Assembly (NCBI GenBank): GCA_021777105.1
Contig: JAIQZQ010000086.1
Span: 1-51,495, forward strand
Reading direction: 5' to 3'
Length of the DNA: 51,495 nt
Source of the DNA: Candidatus Anammoxibacter sp.
GTDB taxonomy: Bacteria > Planctomycetota > Brocadiia > Brocadiales > Anammoxibacteraceae
The notes beneath the pieces are model-generated. The model had not been told where the DNA came from. It ran no database searches and was given only the letters and a program-made list of their open reading frames with translations. Shown here piece after piece: positions 9,187 through 18,591 of the stretch (its first letter is position 1; every line of letters starts with the position of its first letter). A program made the translations under genes and the position numbers.

Positions 9187-9647
9187 AATAATAAATTTAT
9201 ATCTAAATTGTGCGATTCTTGGATGATATAGAGCTCTAACTTCTTTAAATAATTGCAATTACAAAGAAATGGGCATTCACCTGATAAGTAGAAAGCAATT
9301 ACAACCGTGTCGTTTCGAAAGGAGAGAGAAATCTTATAACACTTACGGGTTTAAAGATTTCTCCCGATGGTCGAAATGACAAATCGTGTTACAGAATTGC
9401 TCAATTTAGGTTATATAAGGACTCTTTTTCACTTTTATTTAATCGATTGTTTCAAAAAAACCGGCAAACTATAAAAATGCGCTCCCATTAATTAAATCTT
9501 AGATTTCATTTTAGTTGTCCATGTTTCATTTCTTTTTATTGCGTAGCCTAATTTGATTTTTATTAGTTTGTTATTTCAACTATTTGCGCAAATAACGGCG
9601 TTAACGGTCCGCCGATTTTTTTATTTAAAATTTTCATTGAAAATAAT
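9187..9647 (+). repeat. Gene-free gap with a 72-bp inverted repeat
   Basis: The 461-bp gap contains an imperfect hairpin at 9309-9380 with arms of about 29 nt: GTCGTTTCGAAAGGAGAGAG on the left and, reversed, GTCATTTCGACCATCGGGAG on the right, each followed by AAATCTTA or AAATCTTT. Text of this kind (GTCATTTCGA ... AGAAATCTT) occurs as dispersed palindromic elements in many genomes. No protein-coding frame is convincing. The rest is AT-rich and should carry the promoter of the 9648 gene. Confidence 0.6.
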
Positions 9648-11411
9648 ATGACTCAACAAATTACAATTCTGGTAGTGGAAGGCAAGACTATTATTAGGAG
9701 GGCTCTTTGCCTGCTCTTAAAATCAAACGAAATGTTTGATGTGATCGGCGAGGCTGAAAACGGCCTGGAAGCGGCTAACAAGGTAAAAGAATTAGGGCCT
9801 GAAGTTGTCGTAATGGAAATAGACATGCCCGTGATGGACGGTATTAAGGCCACGCGCGAAATCAAGGAAAACAATCCGGGCATAAAGATAATAATACTCA
9901 CCGAATGTTCCGATAAAAAGTTAATTATAGCCGCTATTAAAGCCGGGGCCAACGGTTGCGTTGAAAAAGATTCCACGGAGAGCGACCTTTTTGCCGCTAT
10001 AAAAGCCGCGCACAAAAACAAATCGTACCTAAGCCCCTCAATTTGCAAATTAGCGATTGAGAGCGTACGGTACGAAACGCATGTAGACAGGTTCGGCCTT
10101 TTAACACGCGGAGAGAAAGCGTTGTTGAAATCTATCGCAAAAGGGAAAAGTAAAAAAGCTATTGCCGAACAAATTTCCACAACAGTTGAAGTAATTAACA
10201 GGCATCTTAAGAATGTTATGATAAAGCTCGGGATTCATGATATTGACGAGTTGGGCAGATACGCTATAAACAAAGGGTTGGTCAAAGGCGTTGTTGCCGC
10301 CGCTACCACAAAAGACGATGAAACAGGAGCTAAGAAAACAGCAACCGAAGGAAATAACATATTAGAGCCGTCAGAAGCTATTAATAAAAATGGCGCAAGT
10401 TTACACTCAATAATAGATCAGAGAGCCGGAGGCGGTAAAGATGAAATCAATGCGGGGCAGACGGGCGCCCCTTCTAACACAACAAAAGTTTTAAGCAACG
10501 GGCCAACATTAGACGCAGCTTCCATATATAACAGCGCGTATGATTATTTAAACGATGCTATACCCATAGTAAAAGACGGCAAAAGTTTTGATTTAAATGC
10601 CGGGATTAATATTGTAAACAAAATGCTTGAAGACTCTAAGACTATTGATTTGCTTTCAGGAATAACTTATTCCCCCGCAAAAGATAAAGACTCTATGATT
10701 TCCAATATGGTCAATGTGGCTATTTATTCTATAAAAATCGGCATAGGCCTTAATTTTACAAAAGATAAACTGGTCAAAACCGGCCTTGCCGGTTTGTTGC
10801 ATGATATAGGGATGTTTGTTGTAAGTGAAAGCGTAACGCAAAAGGCCGACACATTAACTACGGAAGAAAAAAAAGAGCTTGAAAAACACCCGGTTTTTAG
10901 CAAAAGGATATTGTCCAAATTCAAAAACGAAGATTCATGGTTGGCGGAAAACGTGGCACAGGAGCATGAAAGGCTGCGGGGGCAAGGGTATCCGTTTGGA
11001 GAGTCGGGCGGCAACATAAAAGAGTACGCCAGGATTATCGGCATAGCCGATGTTTTCGAAGCGCTTACTCATGATAGATTAGGAAGGCGGCGATTGACCG
11101 CGGCAAAAGCCGCAAGAAATATTATAAATGAAGAGAAGGATTATTATGATGCCGGTTTAATCAAAATAGTAATCGAAAAACTCTCTTGCTATCCAATTGG
11201 AAGTTACGTCAGACTTAACTCTAACAAAATAGCTAAAGTGGTGGACATGAACGGCAAGTTCCCATTGCAGCCCATAGTTGAAGTTTTTATTAAACCACAA
11301 AAAGAGGGTATTCTTGAAAAAAAGATTGTGGATTTGCGACAAAACCAGTCGTTGTATATTGTTGAGTCTGTGTTGGAAGATAATTTGACTGGAAGTTCAT
11401 TCACTTTTTAA
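9648..11411 (+). CDS. Receiver-LuxR HTH-HD-GYP fusion regulator
   Basis: A 587-residue protein joining three modules. Residues 1-125 are a NarL/FixJ-type receiver, but the acidic pair is E11 G12 and the phosphoacceptor position is E57 (VVMEIDMPVMDG), so it is probably not phosphorylated and may be locked in an active-like form. Residues about 151-212 form a LuxR-type HTH (LTRGEKALLKSIAKGKSKKAIAEQ is its start). A low-complexity linker of about 90 residues follows. Residues about 300-530 form an HD-GYP-like domain with LLHDIG (H385 D386), an EHERLRGQGYP segment (GYP 447-449) and ADVFEALT. Some metal-ligand histidines of the family look replaced (Q-E-H-E rather than Q-H-H-E), so c-di-GMP hydrolysis is uncertain. 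Intact HD-GYP domains degrade c-di-GMP. Confidence 0.82.
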   Translation: MTQQITILVVEGKTIIRRALCLLLKSNEMFDVIGEAENGLEAANKVKELGPEVVVMEIDMPVMDGIKATREIKENNPGIKIIILTECSDKKLIIAAIKAGANGCVEKDSTESDLFAAIKAAHKNKSYLSPSICKLAIESVRYETHVDRFGLLTRGEKALLKSIAKGKSKKAIAEQISTTVEVINRHLKNVMIKLGIHDIDELGRYAINKGLVKGVVAAATTKDDETGAKKTATEGNNILEPSEAINKNGASLHSIIDQRAGGGKDEINAGQTGAPSNTTKVLSNGPTLDAASIYNSAYDYLNDAIPIVKDGKSFDLNAGINIVNKMLEDSKTIDLLSGITYSPAKDKDSMISNMVNVAIYSIKIGIGLNFTKDKLVKTGLAGLLHDIGMFVVSESVTQKADTLTTEEKKELEKHPVFSKRILSKFKNEDSWLAENVAQEHERLRGQGYPFGESGGNIKEYARIIGIADVFEALTHDRLGRRRLTAAKAARNIINEEKDYYDAGLIKIVIEKLSCYPIGSYVRLNSNKIAKVVDMNGKFPLQPIVEVFIKPQKEGILEKKIVDLRQNQSLYIVESVLEDNLTGSSFTF

Positions 11412-11464
11412 ATCTAATTGTTTCAGGCTCTTTTCCGGAGTGAGCCGAGTTAGGAGGTATATTT

Positions 11465-11860
11465 GTGAAAAAAGGCAAAATATTAGTTGTAGACGATGAA
11501 AACCTGATATGCGAGGTTATTGAAGAGGTCATGGAAATTGACGGCTTTGCCGTAACCAGCACAACAGACGGCGTTGAAGCGTTAAAATTTATAGAGGATT
11601 TTGAGTATGATATAGTAATAACGGATATTTGCATGCCGAAAACTTCGGGCATTGATCTGTTAAACGCGGTAAACGCACAAAACGTAAACACGCAGGTAAT
11701 ATTAGTGACGGGTTTTGAGGATTATGTGGACTCTAAAATGGTTGAATTTCTTGAGCCGTTTGCTTATATTACAAAACCGTTTGGTTTGGAAGAGCTTGTG
11801 GATGTGACTAACAACGCGTATCAAAAACGCCGAGAGCTTGAAGAATACAAACAGGCATGA
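11465..11860 (+). CDS. Single-domain response regulator receiver
   Basis: A 131-residue receiver starting with GTG at 11465, supported by AGGAGG at about 11452-11457. Key residues are D10 D11, phosphoacceptor D54 (IVITDICMPKTSG), T in LVTGF and K in ITKPFGLEEL. There is no output domain. It closes the chemotaxis-associated run, 53 bp after the HTH-HD-GYP gene, and resembles the receiver at 7680-8099. A role as a diffusible phosphate carrier between kinases and motor or other targets is likely but not shown. Confidence 0.87.
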   Translation: MKKGKILVVDDENLICEVIEEVMEIDGFAVTSTTDGVEALKFIEDFEYDIVITDICMPKTSGIDLLNAVNAQNVNTQVILVTGFEDYVDSKMVEFLEPFAYITKPFGLEELVDVTNNAYQKRRELEEYKQA

Positions 11861-12170
11861 CACATAAATATCCAAAATAGAAGTGGCCTGTACAATTAAA
11901 GACTTCTCCTAAGGTCTAAGAAACAAGATCACGCATGAATATGTAAATAAAAGCCCGCAACATCTTTTCTACGAAGTTAAAATAATAAACTAGCAATTCT
12001 AAGCCTAAAACTATACTATTATTCCAAATTCGCATATTTAGAAAATATACGAATTTCCAAGGAAATAAAGTTTTAATTAAATTGACGATTTTATAGACAA
12101 CATTTTCATAGCATATAAAATCTGAAATTAATTATTACAAAATAATGTTTCTAAAAGTGGGGGATAAAAC
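11861..12170. other. AT-rich gap, no gene seen
   Basis: The 310 bp between the last receiver and the first hybrid kinase are very AT-rich. I see no convincing ORF, RNA or strong hairpin. GTGGGGGATAAAAC just before 12171 could serve as a weak ribosome-binding region for the TTG start. Confidence 0.5.
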
Positions 12171-14021
12171 TTGTCGAAGCAGGCGCGTTTAAATAATAAA
12201 ATCCTGATAATAGAAGATGAACCTCTTGTAATGGAAGCTGTGCGCAATTTTTTAAAAGGCGAAGCTTATGACATTTTTACCGCTGAAAACGGGCAAGATG
12301 GATTAGCTCTATATAATAAAGAGAATCCTGACGTGATTATCCTTGACCTGGAATTGCCTGTAATGGATGGGTTTCAATTCCTTAATCATCTTAATTTGTC
12401 ATATAATGATTCATGTTCCGTATTAATTATTACAGGATACGGCAATCAGGAAAATATAAAAAAGTGTTATGAATATGGAATAAGTGGATTTCTCAGAAAA
12501 CCATTCAATGAATATGAACTTAGAGGTTTAGTAAAACATTCTATTGCTTTGAAGAGAGAACAACGAAAAGCGGAATACTTAGCGTCTTTTCCAAAGATTA
12601 GTTTAAATCCGCTTTTAGAGGTTAATGCTTCAGGGGAAATAACTTTTTATAATGACGCGGCAATTAATGTTTTAAATGAGTTAGGCGTTAATAAAAATTT
12701 AAAGCTCTTTTTGCCTGAAAACATAAATGAAATACTTGAAGAGCTGAAACAAGAGAAAGAGGCGCTAATATCCAGGGAAACGCAGATAAAAGACCGCATT
12801 TTTGATGAAAATATACATGTTATTCCACAGTTTGGAGTTGTTCGTATTTACACTAGAGATATTACCAAACGCAAACAAGCGGAAAAACAACTTGTAAAAT
12901 TGCAAACCGCAGTTGAACAAAGCCCAAGTATAGTGGTAATTACAGATGTTAACGGCAATGTAGAATACGTCAATCCTAAATTTAGTGAATTGACCGGCTA
13001 TACGGCTGAAGAGACAATAGGCCGCAATCTTTATATTTTAAAATCCGGCAGACAATCTAATAAAATATATAAAGAGTTATGGGACTCAATTAATGAAGGC
13101 TTTGAATGGCATGGAGAGTTGCATAACAGGAAAAAAAGCGGAGAATTTTATTGGGAATCAGCTTCTATATCGCCTATTAGAAACAAAGATAATGTTGTTA
13201 TCCATTTTGTAAAAGTTGCTGAAGATATAACCAGACGCAAAAATACTGAAGAGGAGCTATTTAAACACCATCATAAGCTGGAAGATCTTGTTGATAAACG
13301 CGCCGGAGAACTAAAAAAAACTTACGAACAGTTAATCCATTCAGAAAAACTTAGCGCTATAGGGAAACTGTCCGCCACCATTGCTCATGAGTTTAATAAC
13401 CCTATTTTTGGAATAGCTAATGTTTTAAGGATGATAAAGAACGAATTGGAGATGGACCCGGATCTATTGAATCTCGTAACATTGTCATTACGAGAATGCG
13501 ACAGATTATCAGAGCTTGTAAGTAGGCTTAAGGAGTTTCATCGGCCATCGTCGGGCGGCAGGCTCTATGCTGATATTAACATCATTATTGATGAAGTAGC
13601 CGCGCTGATGATTAAAACTTTTCAATTTAAAAATATTACATTTCAAAAGAATTTTGCCGCTGATTTGCCGTTAATTAAGGTTGTGCCGGACCAGATTAAA
13701 CAGGTAATACTGAATATGTTGAACAATGCGGAGCAAGCTATGCCAAAGGAAGGCGGCGAAATCCAGGTCAGCACGAAAATTAACAATAAATTCCTTAATA
13801 TTGATATTTATGATTCGGGCGCAGGCATAAAGGATGACGATATTGAATCATTATTTGAGCCGTTTTTTACCACTAAAAAGGCTGATGGAACCGGACTGGG
13901 ATTATCGGTTAGTTACGGCATTATAAAAGACCATGGAGGGGATATAAAAGTTAGCTCTAAACAGGGCAAAGGCGCAACTTTTACTATCATCCTCCCTCTT
14001 AATGATTTTGTTAGTTATTAA
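12171..14021 (+). CDS. Receiver-PAS-PAS-histidine kinase (copy 1)
   Basis: A 616-residue soluble hybrid kinase with no membrane segment. The order is: receiver at residues 9-125 (D59 in IILDLELPVMDG, K in FLRKPFNEYEL), a divergent PAS-like region at about 140-230, a canonical PAS/PAC at about 245-360 (SPSIVVITDVNGNVEYVNPK; WESASISPIRN; VAEDITRRK), a short coiled coil, HisKA with H406 in AHEFNNPIFGIAN, then HATPase_c with NMLNNAEQA (N box), DSGAGI, FEPFFTTK and GTGLGLSV. The translated start is TTG at 12171. A near copy lies at 16094-17932; the sigma-54 regulator between them is the obvious candidate partner. The stop lies only 37 bp from the end of that convergent gene. Confidence 0.9.
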   Translation: MSKQARLNNKILIIEDEPLVMEAVRNFLKGEAYDIFTAENGQDGLALYNKENPDVIILDLELPVMDGFQFLNHLNLSYNDSCSVLIITGYGNQENIKKCYEYGISGFLRKPFNEYELRGLVKHSIALKREQRKAEYLASFPKISLNPLLEVNASGEITFYNDAAINVLNELGVNKNLKLFLPENINEILEELKQEKEALISRETQIKDRIFDENIHVIPQFGVVRIYTRDITKRKQAEKQLVKLQTAVEQSPSIVVITDVNGNVEYVNPKFSELTGYTAEETIGRNLYILKSGRQSNKIYKELWDSINEGFEWHGELHNRKKSGEFYWESASISPIRNKDNVVIHFVKVAEDITRRKNTEEELFKHHHKLEDLVDKRAGELKKTYEQLIHSEKLSAIGKLSATIAHEFNNPIFGIANVLRMIKNELEMDPDLLNLVTLSLRECDRLSELVSRLKEFHRPSSGGRLYADINIIIDEVAALMIKTFQFKNITFQKNFAADLPLIKVVPDQIKQVILNMLNNAEQAMPKEGGEIQVSTKINNKFLNIDIYDSGAGIKDDDIESLFEPFFTTKKADGTGLGLSVSYGIIKDHGGDIKVSSKQGKGATFTIILPLNDFVSY

Positions 14022-14058
14022 ATAAATTCCAATAGGCTGTATTCAATCGAACAACCTT

Positions 14059-15426
14059 TTAACTGCCTTTTGCCGACTTCAGAGACAAATCATATTTTTT
14101 AAGCTTTTCATAAAAATTCTTTTTATGCATATTCGATATTTCCAAAGCTCTTTTTAAACTGCCGCGCGATAATAAAATAACTCGCGCAAAATAGTCTCTA
14201 TCAAAATCAATGATTGCCTCTTCTTTCATATCTTTATAACATCCAAATGAAGCGTTGTCTGTATGCCCGATTGCGTCTATAACATTATAATACGCAATCC
14301 CTTTTCCTGAGCAACGTTGCGTTAACGCGTGAACTGTCTGTTTCAACTCTCTTACATTTCCCGGCCATGCATAGTTCATAAAAGCCTCTATGGCATGTTC
14401 CGATATACAAAACGTCTTGTTATAAAGAGAGCTGAAGAACTCAATAAAATGTCGCACTAAATGAGGAATATCCTCTGTTCTTGATCTTAGAGGCGGCAGC
14501 TCAATTGTTGTGCCCGATAAACGGTAATAAAGATCATCGCGAAAAAGCTTTTCTTTTACCCTGTCCTTTAAGTCGGAATTTGATGCGCATATAATTCGGA
14601 CATCCGCTTTGACCGGGGTATTGCTTCCCACGGGATAATATTCGCCGCTGTCAAGGAAGCGAAGAAGTTTAGCTTGCGTTTCTAAAGGCAGCTCGCCTAC
14701 TTCATCGAGAAATAGGGTGCCCTTATCCGCATTTCCAACATACCCGCCGGCAGAGCTGCCGGCTCCGGTAAAGGCGCCTTTACAGTGCCCGAATAGCGAC
14801 GATTCGGTAAGAACGTTTAATGTCGCGCAATTTACGGGAATTAAATGGTAATTTTTTCGACTGCTTATCATATGAATGCAATTTGCGATTACCTCCTTCC
14901 CCGTTCCTGTTTCGCCGTTTATAACAATTGGAACGCTGCTTTGAGCAAATGTTTCCACTTCCGTCCGGATTTGGCGTATAGCTTGCGAAACGCCAATAAT
15001 ATTGTATTGCGCCTTGTTTGTTTTTTCTTCTAAACAAAGAGTCTGCACCGTGCGCAAGTGGTGAAACACGCCATGTAAAGTATAAAGCAGTTGATTTTCA
15101 TGGAATGGCTTAAAGATGAAATAGTTTATTCCTAAATTGCAATACATATCTATTATATCATCGCTGGGATATGCGGTCATAACAACGATTTCAATTTTAT
15201 CGTATTTCTCGCGTATATATTTTGCCAGCTCTAAGCCGGAGCTCTCCGGCATTAAATTATCGGTTATAACTAAATCAAATCCCTTTTTCTTAAGCAAAGT
15301 CTTAGCGTCTACAATTTTTTCAGCAATAGTAACTTCGTAATCAGCGTTTACAAGATGCATTTTTACTGTTTTTAATGTTATCAAGTCATCGTCAACAACT
15401 AAAACGTGTGGTCTATTATTATTCAT
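14059..15426 (-). CDS. NtrC-family sigma-54-dependent response regulator
   Basis: A 455-residue transcription activator. The receiver has D12-D14, phosphoacceptor D56 (VITDNLMPESSG) and K106. The AAA+ domain has Walker A GETGTGKE at 171-178, the sigma-54-contacting GAFTGA at 217-222, Walker B LFLDE ending near 242, and WPGNVREL near 355. The C-terminus has a Fis-type HTH (LKRALEISNMHKKNFYEKL). It would drive sigma-54 promoters on phosphorylation, most likely by the flanking kinases at 12171 and 16094. It is convergent with the first kinase and divergent from the second. A minus-strand hairpin with a T run ends only about 25 nt before its start codon. Confidence 0.95.
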   Translation of the reverse strand: MNNNRPHVLVVDDDLITLKTVKMHLVNADYEVTIAEKIVDAKTLLKKKGFDLVITDNLMPESSGLELAKYIREKYDKIEIVVMTAYPSDDIIDMYCNLGINYFIFKPFHENQLLYTLHGVFHHLRTVQTLCLEEKTNKAQYNIIGVSQAIRQIRTEVETFAQSSVPIVINGETGTGKEVIANCIHMISSRKNYHLIPVNCATLNVLTESSLFGHCKGAFTGAGSSAGGYVGNADKGTLFLDEVGELPLETQAKLLRFLDSGEYYPVGSNTPVKADVRIICASNSDLKDRVKEKLFRDDLYYRLSGTTIELPPLRSRTEDIPHLVRHFIEFFSSLYNKTFCISEHAIEAFMNYAWPGNVRELKQTVHALTQRCSGKGIAYYNVIDAIGHTDNASFGCYKDMKEEAIIDFDRDYFARVILLSRGSLKRALEISNMHKKNFYEKLKKYDLSLKSAKGS

Positions 15427-15450
15427 TATTTTAAAGAAAAGTTATAAAAC

Positions 15451-15476
15451 AAAAAAAAGGAGGCATATCCGCCTCC
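15451..15476 (-). terminator. Intrinsic terminator or leader attenuator just upstream of the sigma-54 regulator gene
   Basis: On the minus strand the sequence reads GGAGGC, six-base loop, GCCTCC, then eight T (plus-strand A run 15451-15458; stem 15459-15464 with 15471-15476). This is a compact GC stem with a U tract. It points toward the regulator gene whose ATG is at 15426, so it either ends a short upstream minus-strand transcript or acts as an attenuator in the regulator leader. Confidence 0.6.
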
Positions 15477-15521
15477 ATTTACAAATATAGTTAACCTGAC
15501 TTAATTTAGTTTAAAAGCCCC

Positions 15522-15565
15522 ATTATAACCTATTCTTATACGGATAAACTTAATATAAGCGTCAA
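15522..15565 (-). promoter_or_regulatory. Possible minus-strand promoter for a short leader or small RNA
   Basis: Reading the minus strand, TTGACG (15565-15560) is followed after 19 nt by TATAAG (15540-15535) and a little further by TATAAT (15527-15522). A transcript starting near 15515 would run about 65 nt to the terminator at 15476-15451. The spacing is not ideal, so this is a weak call. Confidence 0.3.
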
Positions 15566-16093
15566 AAGCCTGGCGATATTAAACAGTAAACGCTAAAACA
15601 AAATTTAATTGGAGGTAAAGTAGCCTAATTTTATAAAAATAGATTTTACACTTATTACTAAATGCTATTAATTAATCTAATTTTATGCTTATGCTTTTCA
15701 CGGGAGAGAGAATGCTTTAAAACGCCTTAATAATATAAAAATATTTTTAAGAACCAATCATTAAAATTTTTCAAAAAAGCAATTAGTTCCTTTAGAAAAT
15801 AATGATAATCGATTTTCCGTTTTAAACAAGTCGGCAAAACTACCTCCTTATTTAAAACAAAACACAAAAACCTTCTAAATTTATTTGATAACAAATATTT
15901 ATTTAAATTGTAACATATTACCCAACAACATGTTAACTGGAATTTAGAAAAATATTTCTCCATTGGCGTTCTGTTTGCTATATAATTCATCTTTGTGTCG
16001 AATTTCCGCGCCGAATCAATATAATCTTGATCCAATTTATATCCTCTCGGATATTAACGCAATCCATCAAATTATAAAAAAGAAAGTGATAAT
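15566..16093. other. AT-rich gap between the divergent regulator and kinase genes
   Basis: About 530 bp without a convincing gene. A 102-codon frame exists on the minus strand at 15727-16035, but its composition (Lys, Asn, Phe, Tyr, Cys) is what random AT-rich DNA yields and it has no clear start signal, so I do not call it. An AAAGAAAGTGATAAT region precedes the kinase ATG at 16094. Confidence 0.45.
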
Positions 16094-17932
16094 ATGCAGG
16101 AAAATCAAATATTTAACAATAAAATCCTAATTATTGATGATGAACCCATTGTGGTAGATACTATACGCCAATCCTTGAGTAGGGAAGATTATAATTTAAT
16201 TTCCTCCAATAACGGCAAAAAAGGATTGGACCTATTTAAAAGAGAGAATCCCGCCCTGGTTATATTAGATCTGGACATGCCGGAAATCGATGGATTTCAA
16301 TTCCTTGAACATATTAAATTAGCATATTCCGATCCATGCTCAGTTATAGTCCTTACAGGGCATGGCCGTCATGAAAATGTTGAAAAATGTTATCATTATG
16401 GAATTAGCGCGTTTCTTAGAAAACCATTTAACGTATATGAGCTGCGAGGCTTGGTAAAACATTCTATTTCCTTGAAACATGAACAGCAAAGAGCGGAATA
16501 TCTGGCCTCTTTTCCACAAATTAATTTAAATCCCCTTTTAGAAGTAGATTTTACAGGAGAAATAACATTTTACAATAAAGCCGCAATTAATGTCTTAAAA
16601 GAGTTGGGCGTTAATGAAGATGTGAAACTTTTTTTGCCTGACAATATCTTTGAAATACTAGAAAGATTGGAGCAAAAAAAAGAGGGACAAATATCCAGAG
16701 AAGTAAAAATTCGGGATAGAATTTTTGAAGAAAAATTACATATTATTCCAAAATATAACGTTGTTCGTGTTTATACAAGAGACATCACTAAACGCAAGCA
16801 AACGGAGAAACAACTTTTCAAATTGAATACCGCTGTGGAGCAAAGCCCAAGTGTGGTTGTAATTACAGATGTTAATGGTTATGTAGAATATGTAAATCCT
16901 AAATTTAGTGAATTGACCGGCTATACTGCTGATGAGACTATTGGCCGCAATCTGTATATTTTAAAATCCGGCGTTCAATCTAAGATAATATATAAGGAGT
17001 TGTGGGATACAATTAGCGCCGGCAATGAATGGCGTGGAGAATTGCATAACAGGAAAAAAAATGGAGAATTTTATTGGGAATTTGTGTCTATCTCTCCTAT
17101 TAGGAACATGGAAAATGCTATTACCCACTTTGTAAAAGTAGCTGAAGATATAACCAGACGCAAACAGGCGGAAGATGAGCTGCATAAACACCACCATCAA
17201 TTAGAAGAGCTTGTTGATAAGCGCGCCATAAAACTTAAGAAAGCGTACGAGCAGTTGATGCATTCAGAAAAGCTTAGCGCTATAGGGAAATTATCCGCCT
17301 CAATTGCGCATGAGTTTAACAATCCCATTTTTGGCATAGCTAATGTTTTGAAAATGGTTAAAAACGAAGCGCAAATGACCCCGGAACAAATGGAGCTTGT
17401 AATGTTGTCTATTCGTGAATGCGATCGATTATCCAGGCTTATAAGCAAACTTAATGATTTTCATCTGCCTTCGTCCGGAGCAAAGGTTTTAACTGACATT
17501 AATAAAGCCATAGATGATGTTATTATGTTGATGCAATTTAAATTTAAAAGCAGAAAAATTAAATTTCAAAAGATATGCGTCGGCGATTTGCCTTCAATTA
17601 AAATAGTGCCTGATCAGATTAAACAGGTAATACTTAATATTCTAAACAATGCGGAACAGGCAATACCTAAAGAAGGAGGCCAAATTAAACTTGAAGCCGT
17701 TTTTATTGAAACATACGTTAAAATTGAGATTTCCGATTCAGGAGCAGGCATAAAAGAAGAAGATGTTAAGTCTATATTTGAGCCGTTTTTTACTACTAAG
17801 GAGGTTAAAGGCTCTGGGTTAGGATTGTCGGTTAGTTACGGAATTATAAAAGAGCATGGAGGAGATATTAAAGTATGTTCAACTCCGGGCAAAGGGACAA
17901 CGTTCACAATAATCCTTCCTGTTAATACATAA
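16094..17932 (+). CDS. Receiver-PAS-PAS-histidine kinase (copy 2)
   Basis: A 612-residue soluble hybrid kinase with the same architecture as the 12171-14021 protein and closely matching residues throughout. The receiver has D15 D16, D59 in VILDLDMPEIDG and K in FLRKPFNVYEL. A PAS-like region and a full PAS/PAC (SPSVVVITDVNGYVEYVNPK; VAEDITRRK) follow, then HisKA H406 (AHEFNNPIFGIAN) and HATPase_c (NILNNAEQA, DSGAGI, FEPFFTTK, GSGLGLSV). Main differences from copy 1 are scattered substitutions in the sensory part and a distinct region around residues 465-505. It is divergent from the sigma-54 regulator. The duplication suggests two inputs converging on one regulator. Confidence 0.9.
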   Translation: MQENQIFNNKILIIDDEPIVVDTIRQSLSREDYNLISSNNGKKGLDLFKRENPALVILDLDMPEIDGFQFLEHIKLAYSDPCSVIVLTGHGRHENVEKCYHYGISAFLRKPFNVYELRGLVKHSISLKHEQQRAEYLASFPQINLNPLLEVDFTGEITFYNKAAINVLKELGVNEDVKLFLPDNIFEILERLEQKKEGQISREVKIRDRIFEEKLHIIPKYNVVRVYTRDITKRKQTEKQLFKLNTAVEQSPSVVVITDVNGYVEYVNPKFSELTGYTADETIGRNLYILKSGVQSKIIYKELWDTISAGNEWRGELHNRKKNGEFYWEFVSISPIRNMENAITHFVKVAEDITRRKQAEDELHKHHHQLEELVDKRAIKLKKAYEQLMHSEKLSAIGKLSASIAHEFNNPIFGIANVLKMVKNEAQMTPEQMELVMLSIRECDRLSRLISKLNDFHLPSSGAKVLTDINKAIDDVIMLMQFKFKSRKIKFQKICVGDLPSIKIVPDQIKQVILNILNNAEQAIPKEGGQIKLEAVFIETYVKIEISDSGAGIKEEDVKSIFEPFFTTKEVKGSGLGLSVSYGIIKEHGGDIKVCSTPGKGTTFTIILPVNT

Positions 17933-18104
17933 ACACTCCTTGTTGGAGTTAAGGCTTTAGCCTTTTATTCATTAGCGAATTTCGAATACCTTATGCGTTT
18001 GAGTATGCCTTAAAAATAACCGATTGTTATCAGAGTTAATAGAAATTTTTATAGTTTAATTGTAAATATTATAAATCATTAATCTTTTTTAGAGGAGGAT
18101 AAAG

Positions 18105-18560
18105 ATGGCGCAAACATTATTTAAAACACACGTCATAACAGGCCCCAGAATAATTGAACAAAAAGAAACAGTAAATATTCTGGTTATTAACGACAACAAG
18201 GGTGAATTAAGTCTATTTTGCTTTGCGCTGTGCGCCGCTCAATATTCTGTAAATACAGCCACCGCTATTAAAGAAGGCATAAACAAAGCGCAAATTAATA
18301 AACCTGATATTGTTTTTGTTGATTCAGGGCAATTACAAACTGCCGGCCCGGAAATATTATTAGAATTGCGTAAAATCTGTCCCTGTGTTCCATTATATAT
18401 ACTGTCGGAATTCAACGCCCAAAGTATTCAATTGCTAAAAAGCGTCAGGTGTTGCGGTTGTAATTTTGAGATTTGCCGAAAACCATTAGATAGCGACAAT
18501 ATTAACTTTATTGTTAAAGGTTTTTTTGAAAAACGCATTTCTAGTTCGTATGAAATTTAG
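18105..18560 (+). CDS. Divergent stand-alone receiver-like protein with a Cys cluster
   Basis: A 151-residue protein with a receiver-like fold pattern: NILVIND (N29 D30 in place of the acidic pair), D73 in IVFVDSGQ, and K126 P127 in CRKPLDS. The loop after D73 lacks the usual MP. A Cys-rich segment, C116, C117, C119 and C124 (VRCCGCNFEIC), precedes the conserved Lys and could bind metal or respond to redox. A strong GAGGAGG at about 18093-18099 sets the start. It lies 172 bp after kinase copy 2. Phosphorylation is possible because D73 and K126 remain, but the weakened acidic pocket makes this uncertain. Confidence 0.75.
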   Translation: MAQTLFKTHVITGPRIIEQKETVNILVINDNKGELSLFCFALCAAQYSVNTATAIKEGINKAQINKPDIVFVDSGQLQTAGPEILLELRKICPCVPLYILSEFNAQSIQLLKSVRCCGCNFEICRKPLDSDNINFIVKGFFEKRISSSYEI

Positions 18561-18591
18561 CAAGGGGGATTAATTAGTGTATGTATAATTA

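Noticed and set aside
15727..16035. 102-codon minus-strand ORF
   Set aside because: Composition typical of AT-rich non-coding DNA, no ribosome-binding site and no recognisable motif.
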